From NCBI GenBank assembly GCA_021771675.1, contig JAETOP010000052.1, forward strand, positions 1 to 24,560: DNA of 24,560 nt, in the 5' to 3' direction. Source of the stretch: Oscillospiraceae bacterium. Lineage in GTDB: Bacteria > Bacillota_A > Clostridia > Oscillospirales > Oscillospiraceae. The translations under genes and the position numbers were made by a program. Within the stretch, counting starts at the first letter, position 1. Each line of letters starts with the position of its first letter. Under the pieces are notes generated by a model. The model saw only the letters and a list, made by a program, of their open reading frames with translations, was not told the origin of the DNA and did no database searches. Positions 14,961-22,529 of the stretch are shown piece by piece.

Positions 14961-15023
14961 CGCCGTAGACAATTCGCACGGGACGGGTGTATAATCGTTA
15001 CCCCCGAACTCAGCTCGGTAACG
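14961..15023 (-). repeat. Dispersed intergenic module D, copy 3
   Basis: On the minus strand it reads CGTTACCGAGC, then GGGGGTAACGA and CCCGTGCGAATTGTCTACGG, matching the two plus-strand copies at 364-423 and 7394-7455. It begins eight bases after the nuclease stop codon, so it may mark the edge of the acquired restriction cassette. The phrase CTCGGTAACGTTTTTTG at its end recurs at 24418-24434. Confidence 0.45.
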
Positions 15024-15025
15024 TT

Positions 15026-15095
15026 TTTTGGACAGAACGTTGCGTGGTAATGGGTGATGGCTTCTGAGGAAGGCCCCCTGTGTAAGGGGAGCCTT
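15026..15095. repeat. Partial family A element
   Basis: CAGAACGTTG, GGTAATGGGTGATGGCTTCTGAG and CCCCCTGTGTAAGGGGAGCC-like words follow the left arm of the copy at 26-355. The similarity then stops and no right arm was found, so this is a truncated copy. The rest of the gap up to 15227 holds no recognisable gene. Confidence 0.45.
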
Positions 15096-15227
15096 GGGTG
15101 CTCCCGCACCAGCGCAACCAACAAGGAGCGGCATAAACCAGAACCTGGTCGGCGGGGTCATGACGTAAGCCCTACGCAAATTTCCTCCACAAACACCAAT
15201 TTGCCGCCCAACCGATATGCCCTATAT

Positions 15228-15264
15228 AAAAGCTGGAGAGCCTTCCAAATCCGGAAGGCTCTCC
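15228..15264 (-). terminator. Intrinsic terminator of the DtxR-type regulator operon
   Basis: GGAGAGCCTTCC and GGAAGGCTCTCC form a perfect 12-bp stem. On the minus strand it is followed by AGC and a TTTT run, and it begins five bases after the last stop codon. Confidence 0.8.
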
Positions 15265-15268
15265 ATTG

Positions 15269-15625
15269 TTATTCCTGGTAACCCTGGTATTCCAGCAGCT
15301 CCAGCACCTGCTGGCCCCGCTGGGTCAGAGCGATGCTACCCTGAATAGGGTAGGCGCGGTAGCGCTGGGAGGAGGGGCCGGAAAGGGGCTGGTCATAGTC
15401 CAGGGAAATCAGACCCTTTCGCTCCAAAAGCTGAAGAATCTGGGCGTTCTCCTTTTGCTTTTCCGCACCGTCTTCCAGGTAAACCGGGGTCAGCTCCCCC
15501 AGTTCCCGGGCCACAGGCAGAAAGGCCACCTGGCCCAGCAGGGTAAGAAATTCCATCTCCGGCCGGGTCAGCTCCAGGGCCTTCCCGCAGCCGGAACAGT
15601 TGTCACAGTTTCCGCAGCAGCTCAT
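15269..15625 (-). CDS. Small Cys-rich protein with winged-helix-like C-terminal part
   Basis: Function unknown. The 118-residue product opens with a cysteine cluster, MSCCGNCDNCSGCG, that could bind iron-sulfur or another metal. The rest (RPEMEFLTLLGQVAFLPVARE and QLLERKGLISLDYD ending IALTQRGQQVLELLEYQG) has the rhythm of a winged-helix DNA-binding or protein-binding fold. The start codon overlaps the stop of the upstream DtxR-type gene (ATGA), so the two are made together, and a terminator follows. A role as metal-responsive partner of that regulator, comparable in idea to FeoC-like proteins, is inference. No transporter lies nearby. Confidence 0.75.
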   Translation of the reverse strand: MSCCGNCDNCSGCGKALELTRPEMEFLTLLGQVAFLPVARELGELTPVYLEDGAEKQKENAQILQLLERKGLISLDYDQPLSGPSSQRYRAYPIQGSIALTQRGQQVLELLEYQGYQE

Positions 15626-15999
15626 GGATCCTCCTGATGGGCGGCAATATGGCTTTTGATGGTCTGGAAGGTAACATCGCTGATGTCGTGCTCGATTTTG
15701 CAGGCGTCCTCCACCGCCACCGCCTCCGGAACCCCCAGGCTGATAAGCACCTGGGACAGTACCGTGTGCCGCTCGTAGATTTTTTCAGCAATCTCCCGCC
15801 CGGCATCGGTGAGGCACAGGCCGCCATTCGCCTCCACGGCGATAAGTCCACCCTTGCGCAGCAGACCCATGGCCCGGGAGACGCTGGGCTTGGAGTAGCC
15901 AAGATATTCGCCCACGTCAACAGAGCGGACAAAGCCATTTTCCCGGGACAGCACCAGAATGGCTTCCAGATACATTTCGCCGGATTCATGGACGTTCAT
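15622..15999 (-). CDS. DtxR/IdeR-family metal-dependent transcriptional repressor
   Basis: The 125-residue product has the DtxR-family N-terminal winged helix (helix-turn-helix about VDVGEYLGYSKPSVSRAMGLL) and a short dimerisation part, without the SH3-like tail of full DtxR. Ligand residues of the primary DtxR site are kept: M9 in GEMYLEAI, and C100, E103, H104 in EDACKIEH. MntR-type proteins have aspartate at the first of these, so iron rather than manganese is the more likely signal. ATG 15999 is chosen over an in-frame ATG at 16026 because GAGGAG lies at the right distance and the longer form overlaps the promoter region. It is co-transcribed with the Cys-rich gene. Targets are not visible here. 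Confidence 0.88.
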   Translation of the reverse strand: MNVHESGEMYLEAILVLSRENGFVRSVDVGEYLGYSKPSVSRAMGLLRKGGLIAVEANGGLCLTDAGREIAEKIYERHTVLSQVLISLGVPEAVAVEDACKIEHDISDVTFQTIKSHIAAHQEDP

Positions 16000-16029
16000 T
16001 GGATTCACTCCTCGTTCTTGTTTCATTAT

Positions 16030-16058
16030 CTTATACCATAATTCAAGAGAAAATGCAA
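16030..16058 (-). promoter_or_regulatory. Promoter of the DtxR-type regulator operon, possible operator
   Basis: On the minus strand TTGCAT, a 17-bp spacer and TATAAG (five of six to TATAAT). The -10 region lies inside an imperfect dyad, ATTATGGTATAAGATAAT, which could be the repressor's own operator; that reading is inference. The promoter lies in the 72-bp gap after the upstream gene. Confidence 0.55.
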
Positions 16059-16071
16059 GCTTTGCGAAATT

Positions 16072-17151
16072 TTATGTCAGGGTTTCCAACGCATTCAAAT
16101 CCTCCCGGGTGTCCACATCCCGCAGCTCCCGGGGGTTCGCCAGGGGCAGAAGCCGGACTCGCTCCGGATGAACGGCTGCCAGGAAGCTGCCCCCCTTGCC
16201 GGTGGGAAGAGAGGCCAGCTCCGGGAAGGCCCAGCGGGGGAAGAGAATGGGAGCGCCGGGAGCGCCCTCAAAGCCAGGGCGCCAGATGGCCTGGGGCTCC
16301 TGGACACCGCACAGCAGCAGGGACATGATGGTGCCTGGCCGGAGCAGGGGCTGATCTGCTGGACAGAACAGGCACCGCTCCACACCCCCCACCGCTTCCA
16401 GGCCCAGGCGGACGGTATCGCTGCGGTGGGGCAGGTCGTGAAGCACCGCCTCAACACCCAGAGCCTGACAATAGTCTGCCGCTTTCTTATCCCTGGTGAC
16501 CACCACCCGGCGGGAAAAGAGCCCATCCGTGGCATCCAGAATCCAATTCAGCATGGGCTTCCCGGCAAAGGGGGCCAGCAGCTTGTTACCGCCGAAGCGC
16601 CTGCCCAGTCCGGAGGCCATGATAACACAGCCTGCCTTTCCGAAGGGGGCGTCCAGATCCAGGCAAAACGCATCCTCCCGTTGGAGCAGTCCCCGGAGGA
16701 GGGGGTGCTCCGACTTGCGGACGGCGGCGATTACCCGCTTTTTCTCCAGGAGCTTCTGAATTTCCAACCAGTATTCCCTGCTGGATAATTCCAGGTATCC
16801 GATTTCGTCCAGACTGATCCAGGGACTTTCGCACTGGGCACAATGCCGGAGGACCGGTATGCCCAGCTCCGTAAAGCCGGCGGGAACCGGCTGCATCTTC
16901 TCCCGGGGGCCGGGAGCCGTGGGGTTGTACAGCCCGATGAGGCACTGACGGTGGGTGGCGTTTTCCCGGAGATACACCCCCTTTCCCGGCTCCGCCCAGG
17001 TGGTGACGCCCGGCAGGGAAGGGGCCAGCCTGGAAAGCAGGGTGGTTTTGCCGCTGCCCGGACTCCCGGTGAGCAGCAAGTGCCGTTTCCCGCTGATTCG
17101 GAAGGAATTCCAGATACATTCGGCGGTTAGTTTCCACGCAGGTGATTCCAT
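16072..17151 (-). CDS. Fusion of THEP1-like P-loop NTPase and MobA/MocA-like nucleotidyltransferase
   Basis: The 359-residue protein has two domains. Residues about 20-170 are a P-loop NTPase: Walker A GSPGSGKT near 29-36 and a Walker B region ISLDEIGYLEL near 112-122, then VIAAVRKSEHPLL, in the pattern of THEP1-type nucleoside-triphosphatases. Residues about 174-359 are a MobA-like NTP transferase (NTP_transf_3 type): VIMASGLGRRFGGNKLL matches the LxAGxSxRxGxxK signature, and CPADQPLL matches the metal-binding DxP block. Family members transfer CMP or GMP to molybdopterin, or act on other cofactors. Two ATGs stand side by side; 17151 has the better distance to AGGAGG (17158-17163). No other molybdenum genes lie in the window, so the substrate is open. 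Confidence 0.8.
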   Translation of the reverse strand: MESPAWKLTAECIWNSFRISGKRHLLLTGSPGSGKTTLLSRLAPSLPGVTTWAEPGKGVYLRENATHRQCLIGLYNPTAPGPREKMQPVPAGFTELGIPVLRHCAQCESPWISLDEIGYLELSSREYWLEIQKLLEKKRVIAAVRKSEHPLLRGLLQREDAFCLDLDAPFGKAGCVIMASGLGRRFGGNKLLAPFAGKPMLNWILDATDGLFSRRVVVTRDKKAADYCQALGVEAVLHDLPHRSDTVRLGLEAVGGVERCLFCPADQPLLRPGTIMSLLLCGVQEPQAIWRPGFEGAPGAPILFPRWAFPELASLPTGKGGSFLAAVHPERVRLLPLANPRELRDVDTREDLNALETLT

Positions 17152-17178
17152 CATGTCCCTCCTCGTTTCTGAAAGCAG

Positions 17179-17206
17179 CAGTGGCTGCCATATCCGGCAG
17201 CCACTG
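17179..17206. terminator. Hairpin between the PAP2 gene and the NTPase fusion gene
   Basis: CAGTGGCTGCC and GGCAGCCACTG make a perfect 11-bp stem with a six-base loop. On the minus strand it follows the PAP2 stop by five bases and is followed by CTGCTTTC, a weak T tract. It may end or attenuate the envelope operon before the downstream fusion gene. Confidence 0.6.
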
Positions 17207-17211
17207 GAGGA

Positions 17212-17871
17212 TTATACGTTCTTGCGCTGATACTTGCCCCGCTTCTCGGGGAGGAACTTGTAGACGATGGCAACAATGAGGCAGCCCAGCAGGCCCAGCA
17301 GAATTCCGGCGAACATGGAGAAAATCACGTCGCTGGGGTAGTGGACGTACAGGTACAGCCGGGAGAAGGCCACCAGGAATGCGATGATGACGGCGGGAAT
17401 GCCCATGCGTCTGTCCTTAATCAGCAGAACGGTAGAGGCCTCAAAGCTGGCGATGGTATGGCCGGAGGGGAAGGACTTGTGCAGGTCGCTGGCCACCAGC
17501 CACTTGATGTCCCCCTCTGTGACGGGCACCCAGTTTTTCAGCTGGGGCAGGTCGTAATTTGCCATCCGCTCCACGGTGTAGAAGAAGAAGGGGCGGTCCC
17601 GGCCAATGAGGTTTTTCAGGATGATGTTGCAGATAATCAGTCCCAGCAGCAGCGCCGCACCCATGGACCAGCCGGTTTTCCGGGTTTGGCGGAAGCAGAG
17701 CAGAATCAGGGCAACGGCAATCCAGAAGGCGCCCCACTCCCCGAAGAGGGTGATATAGGGCATGGCCTTGTCCAGAAAATCACAGGTCAGGTAGTTGCGA
17801 ATAAACTCCAGGATGGGGAAATCGAAGGTGATGGCCAGGGAATCCAGCAGTGCTTTTGCTTGTTCAATCAT
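17212..17871 (-). CDS. PAP2-superfamily membrane phosphatase
   Basis: The 219-residue protein with about five or six membrane segments has all three PAP2 phosphatase motifs: KNLIGRDRP (86-94), PSGHT (135-139) and SRLYLYVHYPSD (170-181), with catalytic H138 and H177. Bacterial relatives dephosphorylate undecaprenyl pyrophosphate (BcrC type) or phosphatidylglycerol phosphate on the outer face of the membrane. Following a GT2-GtrA transferase and a phosphodiester glycosidase, a carrier-lipid recycling role is plausible. AAGGAGG gives a strong ribosome site. It starts 23 bp after the preceding gene's stop and is the last member of that operon before the hairpin. Confidence 0.92.
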   Translation of the reverse strand: MIEQAKALLDSLAITFDFPILEFIRNYLTCDFLDKAMPYITLFGEWGAFWIAVALILLCFRQTRKTGWSMGAALLLGLIICNIILKNLIGRDRPFFFYTVERMANYDLPQLKNWVPVTEGDIKWLVASDLHKSFPSGHTIASFEASTVLLIKDRRMGIPAVIIAFLVAFSRLYLYVHYPSDVIFSMFAGILLGLLGCLIVAIVYKFLPEKRGKYQRKNV

Positions 17872-17894
17872 AGCGGGGCCTCCTTATGTGTGAA

Positions 17895-19604
17895 TTATGC
17901 GGCGGAGAACAGGGGATACAGAACCATGGGGGTCAGGGTATAGCCGGAGGCAAGGTAGATGGTGCCGGTCTCGTCGGGCTGGAATACCATGTTCCAGGTC
18001 TTCTGGCCCTGCTCATTGGTCTCCACGGTGCACCAGCCGGAGAATACCTTCCCGGCGGGAGCCGTCACAATGGGGGCGGTGAGAGACGGAGCGGCGGTGT
18101 CATAGAATTCGGAGGAGAGGGTGTTGCCCGAGGCGTCGCAGAAGGTCAGCCGAACCTGGCCCACGGGGGCGGTGATGTCCTCGTTGGTCATCTCGGTGCA
18201 GACCCACTTGCCGTTCTTGTTGGAGAAATACATGGACTGGTTCACGTCATAGTCCTTCTCGGTGCCGTCCTTGCACTTGACGTGCATGGTCATGGAGGCC
18301 CGGACGGTGAACAGGTCGGCGGAGTGCTTGGTGTAGCCCAGAATTTCCTCGTTCAGGAAGGTGTGGCCGTAGTCGGTGTTCATCCACAGCTCGCCGCCCA
18401 TCTTGATGATGTCGTTGTAGGTGGAAGAGCCGCCGTCAAAATACTTGGCCAGGGCCGCCCGGCTGCCGCTGGCGTTGATCATGAATCCAGCGTAGGCCTC
18501 CAGAGCGCCGAACACGGCGGAGCGCTCCTCTTCGGTCATGGCGATGGCGTCGGTCTGCTCCTCAAACATGCCGGAATCCTGGTTATAGAGCACCTGGATG
18601 GGTGCGCCGGTCTGATCGTAGACCAGCAGCTCCGGGGTGGTGAGCAGGCCCGTGACCTCCTGGATGCTGGTGCGAACCTGATCCTCAGGGGCCAGGTTTG
18701 CGTCTGCCTTGGTGGAGGCGATCTGGATGGTGTAGCTGTCGTCCAGGGGCTGGTTGTTCACATAAGCCACATGGTTTTCCAGCTTGCGGATCTTGATGGA
18801 TTCCTGACGGTTGACGAAAATCTCCACGCCAGCCAGCTGCCAGTCGGGGATGTCGGTGATTTTCTCGCCGTGACCGTTCAGGGTGAAGGTAGCCACCTTT
18901 TCGCTGCCCAGGCGGACGATATACTTCTTATTGCCGGAGATGCCGGCGGAGGTCTCCACATAGTTCAGCTCCTGAGAACCCACCTTCTCGGTCATATACT
19001 TGACGTAGGAGTCGGAATTCTCAAACTGGGTGTCGTATTTGTTGGTGCCGGTGCCTGTGGGGTCACCTGCCAGCCGGTAGAGCTGGGCCCAGTCGGGGTT
19101 GCCGAAGAGCTGGTCAAAGACCTGCTGGCACTTCACCGTGGGCTGGGCGGCCTCGTAGTCCTTCAGCCAGCCGTTGAGCCAGTTCAGAGTGACAAACACG
19201 CCGATGAAGAAGACGAAGATCATCACAAAGTAGACGGAATAGAAGATGATGCCGCCCAGTCTTGGGCCCCGACGCTGCTGGCGAACCACCTCCACCTCGG
19301 TCTGCTTCCTGGCAGGACGCTGAGGGGTGCTTCTATTGCCGGAAAGGGTGGCAGCGCTATGCTCGCCCGGGCTCACAGGCCGCTGGGGCCGGGGAGTATT
19401 GGAAGAGGAGGCAGACCTCTGAGCCCCGGAATGCGGGCCGGTACCGGCGGGCTTCTGCGGGACGGAGCCGCCTCTCTGACTCCGGCTGGCCTTCTTGGCG
19501 GCCCGGAGGGCATTGTTCTCGGCACGCTCCCGAATGATATTGTCCAGGGCTTCGTCAGGCTGCTGCTGGCCCCGGGATTTGGCGTCAAATTTTCCTTGAT
19601 ACAT
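17895..19604 (-). CDS. Large single-pass membrane protein with disordered basic N-terminus
   Basis: No named family was recognised. The 569-residue product has a long low-complexity cytoplasmic part rich in Arg, Gln, Ser and Pro (residues 1-115), a single membrane helix at about 117-141 (IIFYSVYFVMIFVFFIGVFV), and a large outside part. The latter includes an NTF2-like-looking stretch ending MYFSNKNGKWVCTEMTNEDI and a C-terminal beta-rich tail (AGKVFSGWCTVETNEQGQKTW) that recalls small InlB-type B-repeat units. TTG 19610 touches the AGGTGA site, so ATG 19604 is preferred. It begins 11 bp after the phosphodiester glycosidase gene and is likely a partner or scaffold for it; that is inference. 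Confidence 0.8.
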   Translation of the reverse strand: MYQGKFDAKSRGQQQPDEALDNIIRERAENNALRAAKKASRSQRGGSVPQKPAGTGPHSGAQRSASSSNTPRPQRPVSPGEHSAATLSGNRSTPQRPARKQTEVEVVRQQRRGPRLGGIIFYSVYFVMIFVFFIGVFVTLNWLNGWLKDYEAAQPTVKCQQVFDQLFGNPDWAQLYRLAGDPTGTGTNKYDTQFENSDSYVKYMTEKVGSQELNYVETSAGISGNKKYIVRLGSEKVATFTLNGHGEKITDIPDWQLAGVEIFVNRQESIKIRKLENHVAYVNNQPLDDSYTIQIASTKADANLAPEDQVRTSIQEVTGLLTTPELLVYDQTGAPIQVLYNQDSGMFEEQTDAIAMTEEERSAVFGALEAYAGFMINASGSRAALAKYFDGGSSTYNDIIKMGGELWMNTDYGHTFLNEEILGYTKHSADLFTVRASMTMHVKCKDGTEKDYDVNQSMYFSNKNGKWVCTEMTNEDITAPVGQVRLTFCDASGNTLSSEFYDTAAPSLTAPIVTAPAGKVFSGWCTVETNEQGQKTWNMVFQPDETGTIYLASGYTLTPMVLYPLFSAA

Positions 19605-19615
19605 CTTCAATCACC

Positions 19616-20707
19616 TCACTGCAAGGGCTTGACCATCCAGTAGTTGGGCATTCTTCTGGGCTCGGTCTGCAACACGGAATAGCTGTTGACCATCTCTACT
19701 TCTCCGGTGGTGTAGTTCCGGTAGAGCATGATGGAGGAGGAGCCGCCGTCCATGTTGCAGGCGTTCACCGCACCGTAGGCGGTGAGAATGTCGATCATGT
19801 CCTTATAGGTAGCGCCCAGGGAGCCTGCCTGTCGGCCGTCGGCGCAGACGAAGATCACCACGCCGTCGGCTCTCTGGCCCACCACAGTACGGGGGTTGTA
19901 GCCGGAGTTGCCGGAGTAGACCTTCTGGTTGGGCACGCCGTTGACGATGAGCACGGGGCCGAACTCACAGCCGTCCCGGATGCTCTGGGCCATGGCCTGC
20001 TCTGCGGTCATGGTCTCAGCCACCACCAGCTTGTTGTCGGTGTTGAAGCCGCAGAAGCCCTTCTCAGGGACAAGGCCCTTGTACACGTCGGAGACCACTT
20101 TGCCGTCGTGGATGGTCAGTCCGGCAGGGACGCTGCCCACGGTGGCGTTGGCGGTGCCGTCGTCGTTGAAGGCGCCGGCGTTGATGGCGGCGGCGGCGCC
20201 CTCATCCTCGATGGCCACGTTCAGCCGCTTGCCGGGCTTGCTGGTGGAGAAGCCGTCGTAGCTGGACAGACCCAGGTAGACCCGGCTGGGATCCTGAATC
20301 AGCATGATGTGGGCATTGAAGGTTTTGCCGGAGTAGCTCTCGATGCGGATGCCGTCGGGGTAGGCGGCCCACTCGTCGGAGGCGGCCAGGGTATTGGCAT
20401 CCATGATGACGATGTCGTCCAGGTTCTGCTCCTCCTGGATGCTCTCGTCGTGACCGGCGGAGCGGATCTGCTCCACGATTTCCTCATCCATAAACAATCC
20501 GGGGATCCACTTGGTGGCGCTGGGCTCCAGCAGGGACATGGTCAGTACGTCCCGGGCAGCGGGGGAGGGGCCGTTGAATACCAGATTCATAATCAGCGCC
20601 AGGCCCACCACCACCAGAATAATGATGGTGAACAGCGACAGGAAGAACCGGCGGACGATGCGTCCCAGCAGACCGCTCTTCTCTTTTTTCTGTTTTTTCT
20701 TACTCAT
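19616..20707 (-). CDS. Membrane-anchored phosphodiester glycosidase family protein (NAGPA domain), third paralogue
   Basis: The 363-residue product has a basic start (MSKKKQKKEKS), a membrane anchor at about 20-44 and a NAGPA-type domain closer to the family consensus than the two at 1408-3698: NAGAF at 176-180, FGPVLIVNG near 249, NPRTVVGQ, CADGRQAGSLGATY and MDGGSSS at 319-325. Such proteins act on sugar phosphodiesters outside the cell; examples are found in polysaccharide and teichoic-acid metabolism. ATG 20707 has GAGGTAA at normal distance; a longer in-frame start lies well inside the upstream gene. Its first eight bases overlap the glycosyltransferase gene. Location in this operon links it to lipid-carrier glycan synthesis. 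Confidence 0.9.
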   Translation of the reverse strand: MSKKKQKKEKSGLLGRIVRRFFLSLFTIIILVVVGLALIMNLVFNGPSPAARDVLTMSLLEPSATKWIPGLFMDEEIVEQIRSAGHDESIQEEQNLDDIVIMDANTLAASDEWAAYPDGIRIESYSGKTFNAHIMLIQDPSRVYLGLSSYDGFSTSKPGKRLNVAIEDEGAAAAINAGAFNDDGTANATVGSVPAGLTIHDGKVVSDVYKGLVPEKGFCGFNTDNKLVVAETMTAEQAMAQSIRDGCEFGPVLIVNGVPNQKVYSGNSGYNPRTVVGQRADGVVIFVCADGRQAGSLGATYKDMIDILTAYGAVNACNMDGGSSSIMLYRNYTTGEVEMVNSYSVLQTEPRRMPNYWMVKPLQ

Positions 20708-21821
20708 GTTCGTTACCTCGCGGAAGTTGTTTTTTACGGTTTGCAAAGACCCAGCGCTGCTGGATCGAATAGCTGACAAAATACAGCGCAGTCATCACCA
20801 GTGCATAGACCAGGGTGTGCAGGAACCCGCCCTGCCGGAGCTTCAGAAGGGCTGTGAAGCCGTCGGTGAGCAGGGCCTGGGCCAGCATCAGCGGGATGGC
20901 CAGGCAGTAGTAGCGAACCAAGGCGGTGAAGGTGGAAACCTGGGAGTGAAAGACCACCTTTTTGTTCATGAAGAAATTGAACAATGAGGAAATGAGCCTT
21001 GCAAGCCCCGTGGCGGCGGCATCCAGGGCCAGTCCCGCCAAACTCCCGGAGAAAAGCCGGGCAAAGAGGGCAAACAGGCCGATGTCCAGCAGGGAACTGA
21101 CCAGGCTGCTCAGGGTGTAGCGGAAGAAATGGGCCAGAATCAGCTTATATATCCGCCAGGAATCCTTCAGCCAGTGGAAATGGGAGCTTTTGTTTTCCTC
21201 AATGTAGACCGTGCGGATTTTCACCTCGTCGAAGGGGAGCCCCTGGGCTTTCATGGCCAGCAGCATATTGGTTTCATATTCAAACCGATCCCCCGCCACC
21301 TGACACAGAAATTCCAGGGTATCCCGGGGGAAGGCCCGCAGACCGGTCTGAGTGTCGGACAGGGTGATGCCGCAGAAGAGCTTGAATATCAGTGAGGTGG
21401 TACGGTTGCCGAAGCGGCTTCTGGCAGGAACCTGGGGCAGGGAGAAGTCCCGGCAGCCCAGGGTGATGCGGCCGGAGCAGAGCATATGCTCGCAGCAGGC
21501 CCGGGTGTCCTCCGGATGGTGCTGGTTGTCCCCGTCCACGGTGACCACGCCCAAGGCGTTGGGCCGGTTTTGGAGGAACCAGGAAAAAGCGGTTTTCAGT
21601 GCGGCGCCCTTGCCTCGGTTCACTTCATGATGCAGCAGGTGGATTTCAGGATGGGCCTGGGCGGCATCGGTGAAATAGTGCAGATTTTCTGGTTTGCTGC
21701 CATCGTTGACCAGGATAATGTCCGAAAAGCCGTGGGAGAGAAGACCGTCGATAACGGCGGTGAGCTTTTCGTCCGGGTCCAGTGAGGGCAGAACAACGGA
21801 AATTTTGGATAAGTCTACCAT
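20700..21821 (-). CDS. GT2 polyprenyl-phosphate glycosyltransferase fused to a GtrA-like membrane domain
   Basis: The 373-residue protein has an N-terminal GT2 domain (DPM1-like): SVVLPSLDPDEKL (8-20), LVNDGS (37-42), NRGKGAALKTAF, the metal-binding VDGDNQ (95-100) and DTQTGLRAF (156-164). About four membrane helices follow from residue 228 to 360 in the pattern of GtrA. GT2 members make polyprenyl-phosphate sugars; GtrA domains are thought to help move or anchor them. It is the first gene of the operon, with GAGGAA before its ATG and a promoter at 21864-21891. It would supply a lipid-linked sugar for a surface polymer that the downstream phosphodiester glycosidase may edit. Confidence 0.92.
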   Translation of the reverse strand: MVDLSKISVVLPSLDPDEKLTAVIDGLLSHGFSDIILVNDGSKPENLHYFTDAAQAHPEIHLLHHEVNRGKGAALKTAFSWFLQNRPNALGVVTVDGDNQHHPEDTRACCEHMLCSGRITLGCRDFSLPQVPARSRFGNRTTSLIFKLFCGITLSDTQTGLRAFPRDTLEFLCQVAGDRFEYETNMLLAMKAQGLPFDEVKIRTVYIEENKSSHFHWLKDSWRIYKLILAHFFRYTLSSLVSSLLDIGLFALFARLFSGSLAGLALDAAATGLARLISSLFNFFMNKKVVFHSQVSTFTALVRYYCLAIPLMLAQALLTDGFTALLKLRQGGFLHTLVYALVMTALYFVSYSIQQRWVFANRKKQLPRGNEHE

Positions 21822-21863
21822 TGCGATTCCTCTTTTTGGGTATATACATTTTTTTGCCAGAAT

Positions 21864-21891
21864 AGTATATCACATGAAAACGGAAATGCAA
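21864..21891 (-). promoter_or_regulatory. Promoter of the glycosyltransferase operon
   Basis: On the minus strand TTGCAT, a 16-bp spacer and TATACT (five of six to consensus), 42 bases before the start codon. It has the same TTGCAT -35 word as the promoter at 16030-16058. Confidence 0.6.
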
Positions 21892-22003
21892 AGCGTTTTT
21901 GGAAAGATTTCTTGAATTTTAAGAATTTCTGAAGAAAGAGCCGCCATGTCCTACTATTTGCAGAATTTAGAAAAATATTTTGAACAGACTACGATTGGAT
22001 GGA

Positions 22004-22529
22004 AATTAGGAGTTAGGAATTTAACGGGATGCCCGTAGGGGAGGCTATTAGCCTCCCGCCAAGTTAAATGCCTGAGTGTTCCGTTGAATGGAGCCAGGTA
22101 ATGGTTTCTGGCTCCCTGTAAAGGGTAAGCGAAGCGCAGTGGCGGTAGTGAATGACACTCCAGTGGAGTGTCAGAGCCGCCACCGGGGAAAGCCGCAGCT
22201 TTCCTGTCGGCGAAGCTGACTGAGGGAATGGGCGGTGGGCACCAAAATGATGGTACATCCCAATGCGGGGAGGTGCGCCTCCTAATGTTTTTGGATTGTA
22301 TCATTTCGCCCAATATTTTGCCGTTCATGACTGCCCACCCCCCCTTGAGCTCAGAGCCGGCACGTGGTTCCATTCACCGGAACACTCAGACCCCATTACC
22401 TGGCGGGAGGCTGATAGCCTCCCCTACAGTAAAAATGGCGGTGCGGCGGCGGGCGGGTCAAGACCATTATCTACGGGAGCGGTGAATTGTCAAATTACAT
22501 TCCTAATTCCTCATTCCTAACTCCTAATT
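22004..22529. repeat. Nested inverted-repeat region in the 21.9-22.6 kb gap
   Basis: The outermost layer is a perfect 17-bp inverted pair, AATTAGGAGTTAGGAAT (22004-22020) with its reverse complement at 22513-22529. The right member is part of a longer string (22499-22540) that is nearly identical to 7495-7537. Inside lies the family B element, and inside that a family A-like core. The whole gap of about 650 bases between the two minus-strand operons holds no gene that could be supported. Confidence 0.55.
22034..22428. mobile_element. Family B inverted-repeat element, copy 1, with family A-like core
   Basis: The left arm starts CGTAGGGGAGGCTATTAGCC and continues to a CCTGAGTGTTCCGTTGAATGG block; the right arm (about 22367-22428) is its reverse complement with some changes, giving about 60-bp ends. 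The core around 22197-22280 contains GGCGAAGCTGACTGAGGGA and GGTGGGCACCAAAATG, similar to the left arm of the family A copy at 7024. One element therefore seems to have inserted into another. No gene is visible within it. Confidence 0.6.

Noticed and set aside
14897..15281. Short frames on both strands after the nuclease gene
   Set aside because: They run through module D and truncated family A repeat sequence and lack ribosome sites.
17886..19643. 585-codon open frame on the plus strand
   Set aside because: It mirrors the minus-strand membrane-protein gene, which has a proper ribosome site, membrane helix and operon context; the plus frame has Gly/Leu/His-rich shadow composition and no ribosome site.
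22168..22520. Small frames in the 22.2-22.5 kb repeat region
   Set aside because: They follow the inverted repeats in both strands and show no start signals or protein-like composition.
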